64,000 nucleotides of DNA from Mytilus trossulus (lineage: Eukaryota > Mollusca > Bivalvia > Mytilida > Mytilidae). Every line of letters starts with the position of its first letter. Positions within the stretch are counted from its first letter, which is position 1. Location of the stretch: positions 47,300,686 to 47,364,685 of the forward strand of contig NC_086378.1 in NCBI RefSeq assembly GCF_036588685.1, in the 5' to 3' direction. Shown piece after piece: positions 35,799 through 50,094 of this stretch. The notes below the pieces were generated by a model, which saw nothing but the letters and a program-made list of their open reading frames with translations, was not told where the DNA came from and did not search any database. A program made the position numbers and the translations under genes.

Positions 35799-36688
35799 AA
35801 CATGCTTTATGACCACCAGACACAAACTACTGATGTGAAAAGAGTTTAGGAATCGAACTTTTCAATTATTGAATACTTTTTTTTACTGATATGAACTATT
35901 GCATTTTTAGTTTGATAAATATTGGCCAGTCTCCCTTATTCTCATACAACGTGTATAGTGTCTCCGGGAAGTTAGATTATTTAAGAGAATTTTTCATGGA
36001 TTTTCAATTATTTTCTAGTTCAATGTTCAAATTAGTTCAAAGAAAAACGGTCCTGATTTGAATGTTTTTTCGTCAATAATTAAATTTGTATATAGAGTTC
36101 ACCATGTCTTATTATTTTTACACGACACTTTTTAAACACACACACACACACACCATTGTTCAATAACACTATGACCTACAGAATTAACATTAAGAATGGA
36201 AACGTAGACAAGTATACAACGACATGACAAAAGAGCAGCAAACAGCAGAAGGCAAACTATGGATCTTCAGCACAGCATGAAAATCACGCATTCGGAGCGG
36301 GCTACGTGTTTCTACATCTTAACACGGTGTGTAAAGTTGTCCTGCGAGAAAATGTTCTGTGCTGATGATTCGGTCCTGACTGGTGCTGGTGGTCATTGGA
36401 AGTTGTAACGAAAGACGAAAATGATGATGTTTGACGTTTTCAGGAAACTGTTGATATTTTTTTATTTTGTTTCTTATGGGTCCATAGGGAAACCATTAAA
36501 AAGACGACCCTCTCAACTGTTTCAGTAAGCGTAACACAAAAGTGATAATTTTTAGAAAATCTAGAACTGAAAAACTAAAACAAAAATGCACCTGAAGTCC
36601 GCTTTCTATATCCAAATCCACATGACAAAATTATTTTGGGAAAAAACAGTGCAATTTATTAAAATTTTGCATTTTTCAGTCTATTCAT

Positions 36689-36751
36689 GTCCTGATACTG
36701 TGCTGGTGGGTCCTGTCAGTGTGCTGGTGGGTCCTGATACGGTGCTGATGA
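36689..36751 (+). repeat. 21-bp minisatellite, three units
   Basis: Three tandem units of the form GTCCTGATACTGTGCTGGTGG with few substitutions. A looser related segment lies at about 36355-36400. Confidence 0.7.
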
Positions 36752-39700
36752 TTTTGGATAAAAAGTTGGTCATATTTGAAACGAATGTTACAAAGTCAAT
36801 AAAATTGGGCAGATAACTGTATTCAGTCGGATCTGTGACTACTATTTTTACTGTTGTGCATCCATTTGGCTGTTAATAAGCGTTTTAAAAGAATCTTCAT
36901 AAAAGTGCAACATCTTCCGTCCAACACCAGATGAAAATATATCTAATTAAAATAGTTTTATTTAAGATATTAAATGCCCTTAAAGTGATGATTATCTACA
37001 TAATATGTTGACTAAAACAGTTTTAAAAGGAGCTTAAGGTAAAGCGACATTTCTAACAGAAGTAAAGGTTTGAATGCTTTATGTCAGTTGATAATACGAG
37101 GAAAAACGATATAACTATTGATACCTTTAATTTCTTTCTTAACAAATACAATGTTCCCTATAAATTTCGACTGAATAAAAAAAACAACCCCAGACTTGCT
37201 TTTCATACACGACTGATAAAAACTAACTAGAATGGAACAAGATGTGAACAATTGCAGTTCAAAGTATGACCTTTACCAACGAGCAAAAACCATTACGAAT
37301 ACTAGCTATGGAAATGTAATCAATGGAAAAATTAATACCTTCGGCCTGATTTTAGCTACATCTTTGAACAAATTACAAAAAAAAACTAAAGCAATCATCG
37401 AAAACCACTTGATTTTGGCACTTATGACGGGGCTTAACATATAAAAAGAAGATGTGGTATGATTGTCAAAGAGACAACTCTCCATAATAGATTTAAATGA
37501 CACAGAAAGAAACAACTATTATAGGTCACCGTACGGTCTTCAACAAAGAACAAAGCCCATACTGCATAGTCATTAACATGTTTGTATGCGCTCCACTCAT
37601 CCCTTACCACCTACATCCAACCAACCCCTCCTCCTTTCCTCCTTCATTGGTACATTGGTGTAACAACACCACAAAATGTAGCACATACTATAATAACACA
37701 AAGACACAATTGATTGAAAAACGAATACTCTCAGCTACTGAAAGCTAGTTCAAAGCCGCATTTTCCACTAATAGATAAACCATGTTCTCTTAGACGAAAA
37801 TCTCAATCGTACCGATCAAAACATTTTGCAAAACTTTAGTTCGCGTTTTAATGTTTGATAAAGCAGAACTTTAAAAGTGTGCAGTGAAGCTTGTGCTCTA
37901 AACAGTTATTATCATAATTGTGTATACATCAGACATTATAAAGGCATTTGGAAGTATGCAAGAAGTACCGTATTTTATAGTTCAATTGCATGATCATGAA
38001 GGGAGAAAGATTGCATGGAAGTTAACAAAGGATTAGAAGAAATTGAAATTAATTTTTGGCGAAAGACTTTTAACCTTCTTTGCATTAAATTCTGAAAAGT
38101 TTTCTTGTTGATATAAATGGTTTAATTCTAAACAAAATCTCATTAACTTTGTTGGAACGAATAAAAGTTTCAAACCAAATTTTCATGGAGTATGATCTAT
38201 GTTTAAGCGTCCAGTTTGACGAGCCATGTTAGCTGTCGGTATGCTGTTGCACCTACTGAACGTAATTTTTTACATTTCCGTCTTCTTTTCTGACATATTT
38301 ACCCTATTCATTAGTGACATAATTATTATCCTTGTAACCGGTGTTATCAATGTATTGAGCATATTAAGTTACAAAAATCCCACAATACTGTATTAATTTT
38401 GTGTGTCAATTTGTTAAGGTAAAACAAATCTGCAATAACATCGAATACAAGACAGTTTTTTTTAAATGTTATGATTATCTGCCGATTTCTAGATCTATGC
38501 TTAGTATTCATTTCAGATGACATGGACTTTACACTCTGGTGACCCTGCTGTCATAATTATATTCATATTCATATATAAATAAACAAACTAAAGGCTGCAA
38601 CTGGTATTTTTGCATTTTTTATGATTCGTTGTACCAAAAATATTTGTGCTGAACTGAAACTGTGTGGGTCAAAATCTTACATTGCTTAATATGAATGTTG
38701 CTGGGCCAAGTTTCGTTATCTGATCTGTATTTTCTGAAAAGAACATGGTAGATAGACATTGGCCTTTTGAATGTTTTAAATCGATAAGTTTTGCTCTAAC
38801 TGCTGGAACTTTTGCGATATAAACTTAAAACTCGAATACATTTTAAAGACAGTGGTCATGTTTGTTTTTTCTAGATTCACTCAGGAAAATTCATTTGGTA
38901 ACATTTGGTCTAGTACATGTAAGTTCAGAGAAAATCTTTTTTTTTAAATTACGAACGGCAAGTCAATACATGTATCTCACACGTCCCCTCAATATACACT
39001 GTAGGTGAGCTTATAGCGAAACGGGTTGAAAACAAGTTGAAATTAAACCAGTTTGGGAACGTGTATAGATTTGGATTCTTTTAAACCGTTATGGCTTTTA
39101 AAACTTAAATGTTGGTATATAATTTAAGATTTAGTTTCCTTTTTATATACTTTGTATACTCGATTGGTTGCATGAAGCTACGAAATATCTTAATTTTTTT
39201 AATTAAAGGCACATTTAACAAAACAAACCGATTTTCGGTAGGTGCAAATACTTCTGAATTTTTGATATGAATAAGCATAAATTCAACTGAAAAAAACATA
39301 CACGAAAATTTCCGATTATTACAAAACACATTAAATCCCGACGCATTTTAGCGCCTGGCCTAAGTCAGGCGCCTCTTGCCTTTGTTAGTCTTGTATGTTT
39401 TTTTTTATTTTTATCGTTCATTTATATGTTATGAAGTTGAGTTCATTTGCATTGAACTAGATTGTACATTTTGAAGCCCGCCGCTGGGTGCGGTATGTTT
39501 TACGCTGAGTTCTTTGTTCTCTATTTATGCTTTCTATTTTTATGCAAAACCTTTTACATTTTTATTTTTTGGGTCATTGTTGAAGGTCGTACGATGACGT
39601 TTTTGTAATTTTGATGTTAGTATTTCTAAGTCGTCGTTCGAGAATAAATTAAAATTACAAACATTAAGTTTCGATTTATTTAAAACCATTGTGTTCCGCT

Positions 39701-40114
39701 AATACACATGACACTGTATTGGTTGTAATCATTTACTATAACTTCTTTTAAATACCGCCTTCCATGAGTTACTGACACATATGTAATGATTTAACTATAA
39801 GTGATCTGTTTTTTCTGAAATGGGCCTGTACATAAATCTATCTGTGTTTAATACTAGATTAAAGCATATCAAAGATTTAAATATTTCTAAGAAATCTCCG
39901 TTATATTGATCATGTAGTTCCGTCTATTAACAGAAACATTTTTACAGTATTTACAAGCATATTAATGTCTTACAGAATATGTTTACCCTTCCGATACACC
40001 TGAGATAACTTCCGATATTCAGTTATGTTCGTGGTGCTTGGTCTTCAATTTCTATAAAATATTGGTTTGTGTAGTTATTTTTTGGTCTTTTTGTCGTTTT
40101 AATGTCCCATTTAG

Positions 40115-40350
40115 GGGCTGTATGTTTTCTGGTCTTTGCGTCCGTCCGTCCGTTTGTCCCGCTTCAGGTTAAAGTTTTTGGTCGAGGTAGTTTTTGATGA
40201 AGCTGAAGTCCAATCAACTTGAAACATAGTACACATATTCCCTATGATTTTTAGATTAAAGGTTTTACCCTATTTACACGATCCACTGAACAGAGAGCAT
40301 GCTAGTGCGGATGGGGCATCCAAATTCTGGGGACACATTCTTGTTTGCCA
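40115..40350 (+). repeat. Dispersed repeat with GTCC(GTCC)n start
   Basis: Begins near a GTCCGTCCGTCCG run followed by CCCGCTTCAGGTTAAAG and a GATGAAGCTGAAGTCC segment, a layout I associate with a widespread bivalve repeat. Only one copy lies in this window, so the call rests on recognition rather than on internal comparison. Confidence 0.4.
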
Positions 40351-41744
40351 TGGAGTTGTCCGTTTATTTTCGACTTATGGGTTTGGTATTTATTGCCTCT
40401 CTTATAAATGTAAACATTTGATACTAAAATAGACTAAAATTTTAACCCGAAAGCGCACTAATATTTTCCAGCTACATGCCTGACAAATTCGTCCTTGTTT
40501 TTGTTTAAACATAATTATTTATTCGTCGTCATTACAAATATACCATCATACAAAATACATAATTATAATAGGAATCGCAAAAAGGCAGGACATAGCTAAT
40601 TGGTGTATAAACCTGACCAAGTCACTCACAAACGTATCATAAAAGTCCTTTTGACTTTAATTTGTTCTTATGTGGATTGGTCCAGTTAATACTTCAATAT
40701 ATTCTTTTAAAATGGCATTTAATATTAAAAAAAGATACCGGTATTCTATATATGATATCTTATAGTTATAAAGTCATATATGACTAACTGATTTGTATAG
40801 TTCGTTCTTATGTTGTACTGTTACACCACTGTCCTAGGTTTAGGGAGATGAACGAATCCCACTTTCATGTGAAACCCGTCACTTGCTGTATGTTAGGGGC
40901 CTTTTATAGCTGACTGTGCGGTATTGGCTTTGCTTATTGTTGACGACCATACAGTGACATGTAGCTATTACTTGCTGTTTCATTTAGTATCTTGTGAAGA
41001 GTTATCAATTGACAATCATACCACATATTTTTTTCATATAATAAACAGTTCATTAAAAATCAAGGTTTACATGCATAAAATGAGATATTCGATCGTAGTA
41101 CTAAGTTGTCTTGGGACTTGTAGTAAACAAATATGTTTGGAAGAAATATTAACTTAAATAGTTTTATGCATATCAGCTTAGACAAAAATCACTTTAAGAC
41201 AAAAAAAAATTATATCTTCATAGAAGTAAGTATCATTTTTATTCGTAAACAATATATTAATGACACGCATGTTATTCTGACTGGCATATATGTTTAGACA
41301 TATTATATGTATAACAAAACTAATTTTTAAACAAAAGGATGTCCGAAACAACATAATCATAAAAGCAAGGTCAAAACCAAAATCTCTACAATAGCATAGA
41401 TAGTATGTATAAGGGGAGGGTTAGGATCTTGCAAAGCATTTTTAATCTCTCTGCATTTTTGCGCCCAAGTCAGGAGCCTCTTTTTTATAAGTGTTTTTTT
41501 TGTTGCTGTCAGTTCATTTATATTTTATGGAGTCCATATTCACGGCAATAGTACACATTTTGTCGAGTTGTTGTCTCTTTGACATATTCCCAATTTCCAT
41601 TTTCAAATTAATAAAACTCTATACAGAAGCTTAAAACTGGCTTGCTCTTCATTGTGATTTAGTTCTACATGTAACTATGAGAAATAATGTATCATTATTG
41701 AAAAACTGTTGTAATAGTTATTCTTCAACAATCATTTCAGAAAG

Positions 41745-41750
41745 TTTATT
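41745..41750 (-). promoter_or_regulatory. Polyadenylation signal AATAAA, membrane-protein gene
   Basis: Minus-strand AATAAA about 105 bases below the stop codon of the proposed terminal exon (41853). It supports the transcript extending past the stop at 42068. Confidence 0.4.
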
Positions 41751-41852
41751 TCGAATCTGAGTGTAAGGTAATAAAAGTCTTTTGGACAATTGTATATTAC
41801 ACGTTTCTTTAAACATGTTAAATTAGAGGATTAACAACTTAAGGTCCTCTTA

Positions 41853-44282
41853 TTAATTTAAAGGAGCAGGAACAATCTGGTTAATGTCATCATTCGGTTC
41901 ACTCGTCGTGGAATTCGAAACGTTACTTTCATTTGTGTGCTGATCACTGGTATCTGAAATGCATTTGATTATAAATTTAACAAGTTTTTTATCGGGACAA
42001 TGTGTTTTAAATTCATACTGCAGTATGATTGGAGTTATACTGGTGATTAGAACCGAAATATGTTCGCTTACATTAACAAAGGATACGAATAACTATTCAT
42101 GAAGAGAAATGCAGAAATGTAAACAAGTAGCACAAATACGACTTTTAGAATAATATGCCCAATTTGAACAAATACTGGATGTATTCTTCTGAAGACTGTC
42201 ACCACTATTTCTTTGCTGATATAAACAACATTGTCTTCCTCTGAAATGTATTTGTTTCGAAACCTTTCGTTGTTATCACACACTTCAACGATAACATTGA
42301 ATAAATCTTTGTAGAAATGCTTAGAATCTTTAATCACTTGAACTATAAAAATAATACCCCAAATGGTAAAAATCATGTATTTAGAAGATGCATTAGGTAA
42401 AACAATAAAAGCCAACGTTGTGAAGTACAAAACATAGATAAGTAAATAAATAGAATAAGAAATTATAACCACCAAGTAGTACATGAAAACTATAAATGCA
42501 AAACTCGAAAGGATTAGTATACACATTTTAAAAACAATGCATCCTTTCAAATACCTTGTTGTGAACAAAACACGATTAGTTTCCGTGTTTGGACACAATG
42601 TTTCTGTGTCAGTGCTTTCATTTGATGTGTTACGTGATGTAGTCTGTGTAGAATCGTTCTCTTGATGAACAGTTTGGTTGCTACTTGTTTTCATTTTCTG
42701 CCAGATATAATGCATCCATCCGTGTAACATCAAAATAGAAAATGGTACAATTGGTAACATTATAAAAGGAAAAAATACCAAAATAAATACAATTCTGCAA
42801 ACTAAAGTCGTTGGTCTATTTTTCATTGATAACCAGTATGCTGGATTTAATGGTAAAAACGTGCATGTACTTAAAACTCTTTGAAGAAACGTAAATCCGC
42901 CTCCACGATAAATGTTTGAACGGGAAGGTGATAGAACGTTTAAAGATTTTAAAATACAACTGATAAATTTGCACGATGTATTTTCATCAACTGAAATAAC
43001 AGATTTTTCAAAGTCTTTTGGTAGAACCAATATAATAATCCCAAGTGTCCAATAAGTCACCAAAGCATAAAATTGCCCAGTTGGGGGCAAAAACTCGGTA
43101 GAATTTATTCCTCCTATCATAGACGTAAATCCAAATAATATTTCATTTTTGTTCAATTCTTCTATTTTATTTGTCCACTGCAGTCGATAAAAAATAAGCG
43201 CTTCTATGTAAATACATATGGGTGAAATAAAAACAAATACAAGACGTTTAATTCTAGGTTGACACAGATTTTTAAAACATCTTGCAAACGTACCTAAACA
43301 TGACAAGCAGCTATCACAAATGTAAATTTCAAATCTGCCGAGATAACCAATATCTGTCTCACTCTGATTTGTAGAATCCTGACTACAATCGTGATCATCA
43401 AATAACCCGATGAATATCGGATTTTCTAAACAAACTGGTATACAATTTGTAATTGGATTGTCATTAATTGATTTGCATGCAGGTTCTTCAAATTTAGATT
43501 TTATGTCAATATCGAAACATGTTGCCAAGAAAAGCAAGAAAAAAGGTGAATAGCAAACTAACATGACTGCGGCAAAATATGGAACTAATCTATACCCTTC
43601 ATTTCGATGAAGCCTGTCATCACAATATACAGTCTCGTTTCTAAGCATACAACATTTATAACCAAATTCCTGAAACGGTATTCCGAAATATTTTTTCAGT
43701 GCAAACCATTTACTGTTAACAAACCACTGAAATTTTGATAAATAACACAAGTTTATATTTGCAAAGTCGTGTTTCTTGTCGAGTATTACATAAGTACGGA
43801 CCAGACCTAGCAACAAACGAACTATTCCAACCGTTGTAGTATTGCTCCCTATTTCTACCTGGCATTGCCCAGACGTTTCATTAATGTTCACACCAATTGG
43901 CTTTTTAGAATAATCATTCAGTAGATTTATGGAAAGAATTCTGAAATCTGAGCGCCATGAAACATAATAAAACGGTCCATTTGGGTCAATATATGTCAGA
44001 AGCCAGAGATTTGGTAGAATAATATTTTTCGAATGTACTTCTGTGTCATTTCCATTCAATATAATTTGGATATTGATGTGTTGTGCCATTCCATCTTCCC
44101 AATCTATAGTTTCTGAAATCGCATGCTTAAACTCAGTTGAATCATTACTAATACGAAAAACACATTCACTTGATGAGTTGATTGTAACTGGATCTTGGCG
44201 ATATTCAAATAATCGAGATAGAGAAAGACAGTTGCATTCGGGTATTACAAATATAAGGAGGTAATATCGAAAAAAGTCTCAT
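41853..44282 (-). CDS. Multi-pass membrane protein, uncharacterised
   Basis: The continuous minus-strand frame 44089-42068 encodes 673 residues. Hydrophobic segments lie near residues 168-191, 283-302, 342-356, 428-456, 516-537, 540-565, 572-586 and 644-664, and there are several N-glycosylation motifs (for example at about 70, 83, 151 and 329). A Ser/Thr/Asn-rich linker spans 468-505. The frame stays open about 63 codons upstream of that ATG with protein-like sequence (FRYYLLIFVIPECNC, a leader-like stretch). A good ATG (44282) after a TTTTCACAG acceptor is out of frame by one base in a T run. At the 3' end an AT|GTAAGC donor precedes the stop and can splice to 41946-41853, adding a hydrophilic tail ending Ala-Pro-Leu-Asn. 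I do not recognise the family. It is probably a plasma-membrane protein with an extracellular N-terminal domain; no function is assigned. Confidence 0.65.
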
Positions 44283-45381
44283 GTTTCCCCTGTGAAAAAG
44301 AAAAACAGTGTGTTATTTCTCGAAGTAAAATATAATACATCATGGACTACAAATTTAATTTCGTTGAAATCACAAGATATAAATGGTATTTGGTCAATAG
44401 ATTCACGCGTTTGGCAAAATAGTATATCGAAAAAAGTAAAATAACAAAAATACTGAACTTCGACGGAATTTAAAAACGGAAAGTCCATTATCAATTGGCA
44501 AAATCAAATGATAAAACACATCAAACGAATGGACAACAACTGTCATATTCCTGACAGGTACAGGATATATTCTCGAAGAACTAAAAGAGTACTTACATAA
44601 AAAAAAAAAAAAAAGTAAAACAGCTAAATAATGAACTCCGAAGAAAATTCCAAACAGAAAGTTCGTTATCAAATGGCAAAATCACAAAAAAGCACAAACC
44701 CACTAAAAAAATAGAAAACAAATGCCCTATTTCTGACTTGGTACAGGCATTTTCTTATACTGAAAAAGGTGTAAAAATCCTGGTTTTAAAACTAGCTACA
44801 TTACCAACTTGTATGACGATCGCATAATTTTCCTCAATATTGACAACTTCGTTTGAGCAAAACAAACAGACACAACAGGCGAAAATGTCCAAAACAAAAG
44901 ATGATGACTACGGTATATATATGAAGCTTTATGGTATACCAAATGTAAAGCAACACATATTGAAGTCACCTTATGATTATTGACGAATCATACGTAATAG
45001 TGGCTATCGTTTATACATACATGATGAAGTAAATTTAAAGGATAAATCTTACATAAAAAACGCATGTTCAGTTATTCGCATCGTCAGGATTATATCCCCC
45101 TTTGAAGTTTTATGGTTGCTCTCTAAGGAATATAGATATAGGAAGATGTGGTGTGAGTGCCAATGAGACAACTCTCCATCCAAATAACAATTTAAAAATT
45201 AAACCATTATAGGTTAAAGTACGGCCTTCAACACGGATCCTTGGCTCACACCGAACAACAAGCTATAAAGGGCCCCAAAATTACTAGTGTAAAACCATTC
45301 AAACGGGAAACTTTCAATTTTGATTCAAATATAATTACGGCAACTAATTTTGGTGACATCGTTTCCAACTACTGTGTTGTT

Positions 45382-45455
45382 TTTTTATACTCGTCCTGAA
45401 TATGCATGAAATATTTGCCACTGGACGTTAAGCAACCAACAATCAATCAATCAAT
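45382..45455 (+). repeat. SINE-like 3' tail with (CAAT)n
   Basis: Contains TTTGCCACTGGACGTTAAGC followed by AACCAACAATCAATCAATC, a tail seen in many invertebrate short interspersed repeats. The head is not identifiable here. Confidence 0.45.
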
Positions 45456-48400
45456 CCAACTACTGTGTCTTGTTCTGTACTACATTTTAAGTATGGTTAT
45501 CAACAATTTTATATTAACTTATTTCCAGTAATTTCATGTGAACTATTTTCTAAACTTTATCAATAAGTATTTTAAGCCGAAATCATTTCTACATTCCAAA
45601 AGTGAATAAAAAAGACATATGGGTCAAATACAGTTTATTATTGGAAGGGACATAAAAAAACAACGTCAGCTGAGCAAAACGCAAGGACATTATACCAATA
45701 TTCCGAAATAAACAAAAGTTGACATAACATCATCTAAATAAGTACCGATTATCAAGTTGTCTCAATACTGATATCGTAAATTATTTATTGCAAGTCACAA
45801 TATAAAGCTTTTTGTCGGGTGAGCGCAGCGAACGAGTACAAAAGGCGACATATTGTGTCTAGCAGCTGATATTTTACAATATCACTATGCAGACGAAACG
45901 ATAATCGATTCATCGTCTTGTATTTGCGCATTTTACATGCTCTATTGTAGTAACAAGCTTTTTCGTTGTTTCATCAGCAAATCTGAAGACGTCTTTATAT
46001 GTTCCGGTCAAATTTATTATATTCATTATTGAAAATATTATTTACCTTCTGGATATTCTGTGATATTAACTTGAAATACTTAAATTGATGAAACGTATTT
46101 TAACAATTGCAAATTAACAAAAAACTGTCAGAGGAGATACAACGATTATGTTAGTACTAAATAAGGTAAAAAAAAAATCCATTTAAACAAACGTTTTTTA
46201 CTATTTTGACTAGTGTCTTTTTTCAGAGGTTGACATACATTGTACAAGTATATATGAAAAAAAAACAGAAAACATAATTTATAAATGGTTCAATTTACGA
46301 TATGATTTTTTTTTGTAAACTTATAGATTTGTTTGTTTGAATTTTTTTTTAATTGCTGGTTGCCTAACTACAAGTTATCAATCTTGGTTCAAAAATGGGA
46401 GGGGTTACAATTTTAATACCCAAATAAAACATATCGAGAATACATACGATCCGAAAAGAATAATTAAGTAATATTGACTTTTGAAATTGATTCAAATCGT
46501 CAAAATCCTGTATAAATATTCGTTCGTTCATCGAGATATGTTCGTTCTTCAATAACCTGGTCATCTAAACTAAGACGTAATTGTGGCTATCTCATGTTTA
46601 ACATTTATATTTCTTGCCTTACATCTATTCTAATTATTGTGTGCAAAAATGGAAATAGTTGTCAAACATTTAATATTCTTACCCAAAACGGACCTTAATG
46701 CCTCTACTCTTTTCTACAATTTATTGGTTTTTATTCGCATTATTGTGTGATAAGCATACAAATGTATCTTAATGCTGTCGACATTTTGAAGTTATATGGA
46801 TGATTGCTGGATATCACCGATTTGACAGTACTTGAATACAAATGACACAAAATAAACGATGAAAATTTCATATCCTAATATCTTAAATGTTCTTATCTGT
46901 TTAGATTAATATTTCGTGTAGTCTTGCCGTTTCGTTTTATGTTATTTCTCTGTTATATCTCTATGGTATTGAATTCACCTTTTTTATTTAGTCGATGTTT
47001 TACTGTATACAGTACCTTCATGTATTGTTCAAAACAGCGATGAGACTTCCAGATATTTGTTTGTGCTTTGGTGTTCTTTTTTCATGCAAACAAACACCAA
47101 AACCTGTATGATTTTCGAAACATAATTAAACGATGTCTCTTTTAATGTTTTGTAACATAATGCCAGTCCGTCATAGTCAACTTTGAAACCAAAAATCTTT
47201 GAAATTGATATACTACCGGTACTCGTGTACATATTTTACCATTTGTCGACCGACAAGGAATCTAAAATTCATGATAATTGCAAACAAATTAGGAGCGCCG
47301 CTGAATGAATTTTAAAAGTGTGGCATCAAATTTTTTTCCCTTTTTCTTTTTCTGTGCGTTTGAAATCGCTTGCTCATTATTATACGCTCTCCAACGATAT
47401 AATTTTTCTAGTTTACTCTTTACACATTCTTATTTTTGCTTAAAATTATGTTAAGGTTTGCTATAACAGTTTGTCTTCAGTTGTATCAATTTTTTCTACA
47501 CTATTTTGTTGGATTCGATACCTACTTTTCATTGTATAAAGGTGGAGCATATAGCACAACATGGAGATAACTCTGTAAACATCTGTTGCACGATTAAAAA
47601 ATAAAATTAACAAAAAAAAAAAAAAATCCGAGGAACAATCAAAACTAAAAGTCCCTGATAAAATACCAAATTAAACTGCTGAAACACATAAAACGAATAT
47701 GTAACAACTGTCATAATCATTGGTACCGACACGGTCTTATGTAGAAAATGATTGATTAACCCTGGTGTTAAAGTTAGCTAAACCTTCTTCTGGAATAAAT
47801 ACTCTAAATGATCAAAATAAGTGTTTATCAAACTTTATATCCATTTAAATTTTTCAGGTAGAGTAAGAGATTACAGTTTCTCTTTTTTATTAAGTCAATG
47901 TAAGTATTTTGTAAAAATTTCAGGAAAATTAACGAGCCAAATTAGTAATTAGCCATAACAGATAATTTTACTTACAACATTTCGACTACTGCACAAAATA
48001 TTTTGAGATTAATTCTTTAATATTTAAATAAACAACACATTACACACGGATGTACGAATTATGCTTTACCAGTGATAACCTAATGTTTTCCGTCAAAACA
48101 GATATAATTTATATGTGACACTAGGAAACATAGGAATGTTAAAATTTTGTATACGGCATACATGTAATACTTGAAAGTCGTGTACATTAAAATAAAATTG
48201 TTATCTCTTTTAATAAGAATTGAAAATTGAATATGTTTTAATTGTTTCCTTCCAGTTTCTATCAGTTTCTTGATATTTATATTTTGGTATTGCACAATGT
48301 TTTCCTCTCAGACTTTTAATGCCGTCTTTCCTTTGAAACTACTTAATGTAAGATATAAATGTACTAATATTTTTATACTTTCAAAAAAAAGGTGATTTTA

Positions 48401-49729
48401 TGAACCGGTCATTTAAGATTGGTGGACAAAAAGAGGAGGGTAGGCTAGGTTTTTTCAGATCAAAATATTTTGATCCCAAATTCGAAAAAAAATAATATAA
48501 AATCATCAAGCAAATGACAAAATAAAAAAAATATTCTGAATCCAGATTTTTCCCATACCTTATATTGTAAAAGTTTGAAACCAACATATTTTGATTGTTG
48601 CTCTCTTATCTTGATAAGAGATGGTGCCATAAAGGCAACTATAGTATACCACTGTTAAAAAGTCAAAAAATGGTTGAGAACAAAACGGATCCGAGTTACA
48701 AACCAAAACATAGAGAACACATCAATGGTAAGAGGAAAGGAATGGAACAACAGAAACACTGAAGTGCGACATAAACAAAATCAAACATACACAAAAACAA
48801 ACTATTTGATAGGAACTGCCATATTCCTGACTTGGTACATAACATTTTAAGACAAAATGGTTGGTTGAATTTGGTTTTAAGGCTAGCAAACCGTCCGCGT
48901 ATATAGCAATGTTACAAAACATCGTACAAATGATCAAACTACGTGACAGAAAGTTAGCACAAACAATCGCAATAAAAACTCATCACAGAAAAAGGTAAAC
49001 AAAATTATACAATAGTTTTTACCACATGTAAACTGCAGAGGTACAGATTATGACATTAAAAACAGTGACGTTTTTTTGTATCAAATATGTTATATTGAAA
49101 TTCATACAATCATATTCACAATACTAGTAGAACAGTATCATTACAATGACGATATTGAAATGCTATTTATAATAAATACTGTGACAACGTAATGATCATT
49201 TGGACAACACAATACTCTATCCTTGGAAAATGAAAGTTAACTCGACCAAACCGAAATATAAGACATATGTGAATCATAACGAAAGACTAGAATTATAACC
49301 ACTAATGATAAGAAATAACAGATTATACAACCAATTCTACAACAAAAACATTATAAAAAAGAACATACATGTTGAAAAATATTGAGACACGTTTTATCTT
49401 AATGAAATTCACACTCGGCAGATCCGTAATATTCGAGTATAGGTCACGTTCGAAACTTATGAAACAGACAACATAGATGTTCAACAACAATCTAAGACGT
49501 GGCACACATGTCAGTAGTTATTCTAGACACATCGAATAGATTAACCGCTTCCTGATGGTGTCAATTAAATTTACGGAGTGTCATTTTTAATATTTCCTCC
49601 TTATAACTCATTTGGAGCAGTTATAGCGTTAAATGAAATGAAGGAGCAGTGTGTATGTTACTGCTAATAAATCGGATAATTTCGGATAGGAAATTAAACT
49701 CATCCCGTTTATTATTTATATATTAGTCA

Positions 49730-49857
49730 TGTTAGTGTTAAGTCGTCCATCTATGTCAATACTGAGGGAAAATTCTAGGTATGAAGCAGTCTTTCTATTT
49801 TCAGGAGTATTCTTTATTTCAAGTTCTCTTGCATATATGAATAAAGTTTTCAAAGGT
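49730..49857 (-). pseudogene. Penelope-like RT fragment
   Basis: The reverse strand encodes a short stretch with Glu-Leu-Glu-Ile-Lys, Thr-Ala-Ser-Tyr-Leu and Asp-Ile-Asp-Gly-Arg-Leu, matching residues about 270-300 of the RT at 54275-55486. It directly follows, in the same orientation, the hammerhead at 49877-49920. Confidence 0.65.
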
Positions 49858-49876
49858 ACCAGGGTTATGATTTTAT

Positions 49877-49920
49877 ACGCCAGACGCGCGTTTCGTCTAC
49901 ATAAGACTCATCAGAGACGC
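49877..49920 (-). ncRNA. Hammerhead ribozyme, class 1, core intact
   Basis: Minus strand: CTGATGA core, stem II GTC/GAC with a seven-base loop, GAAA, stem III ACG/CGT, GTC cleavage triplet and stem I GCGTC with GGCGT. Only the pair next to the cleavage site is mismatched (T against T). It lies just upstream of an RT fragment in the same orientation. Confidence 0.6.
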
Positions 49921-50052
49921 TCAGATCAAAATAGTTATAAAGCCAAACAAGTACAAAGTTGAATAGAATTGAGGACCAGATATTCCAAAAAATTGCAAGT
50001 ACTGATTTTAATATGGATTATTCATCTTCGGATTTCAAATGTTTGGCTTTAA

Positions 50053-50094
50053 GCGTTCCTGATGCAGGTAACTCCAGAAAAGCGCTTCGGATGC
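50053..50094 (+). ncRNA. Hammerhead-like motif, class 2, mutated
   Basis: Stem I GCGTTC pairs with GGATGC, a GAAA box is followed by stem III AAG/CTT and the cleavage triplet is TTC. The core reads CTGATGC instead of CTGATGA. It is similar to the copy at 50404-50445 and probably inactive. Confidence 0.4.

Larger units (their letters stand above)
35799..41745. other. Intergenic, repeats only
   Basis: Contains a CA microsatellite (36136-36153), a 21-base minisatellite (36689-36751) and family B relatives at 37440-37565 and 40815-41035. It also has CAAGTCAGG-type repeats at 39345-39600 and 41455-41600, a retroelement fragment near 40595-40650 and a dispersed repeat at 40115-40350. No exon of the neighbouring genes or other coding signal is seen. 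Confidence 0.45.
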
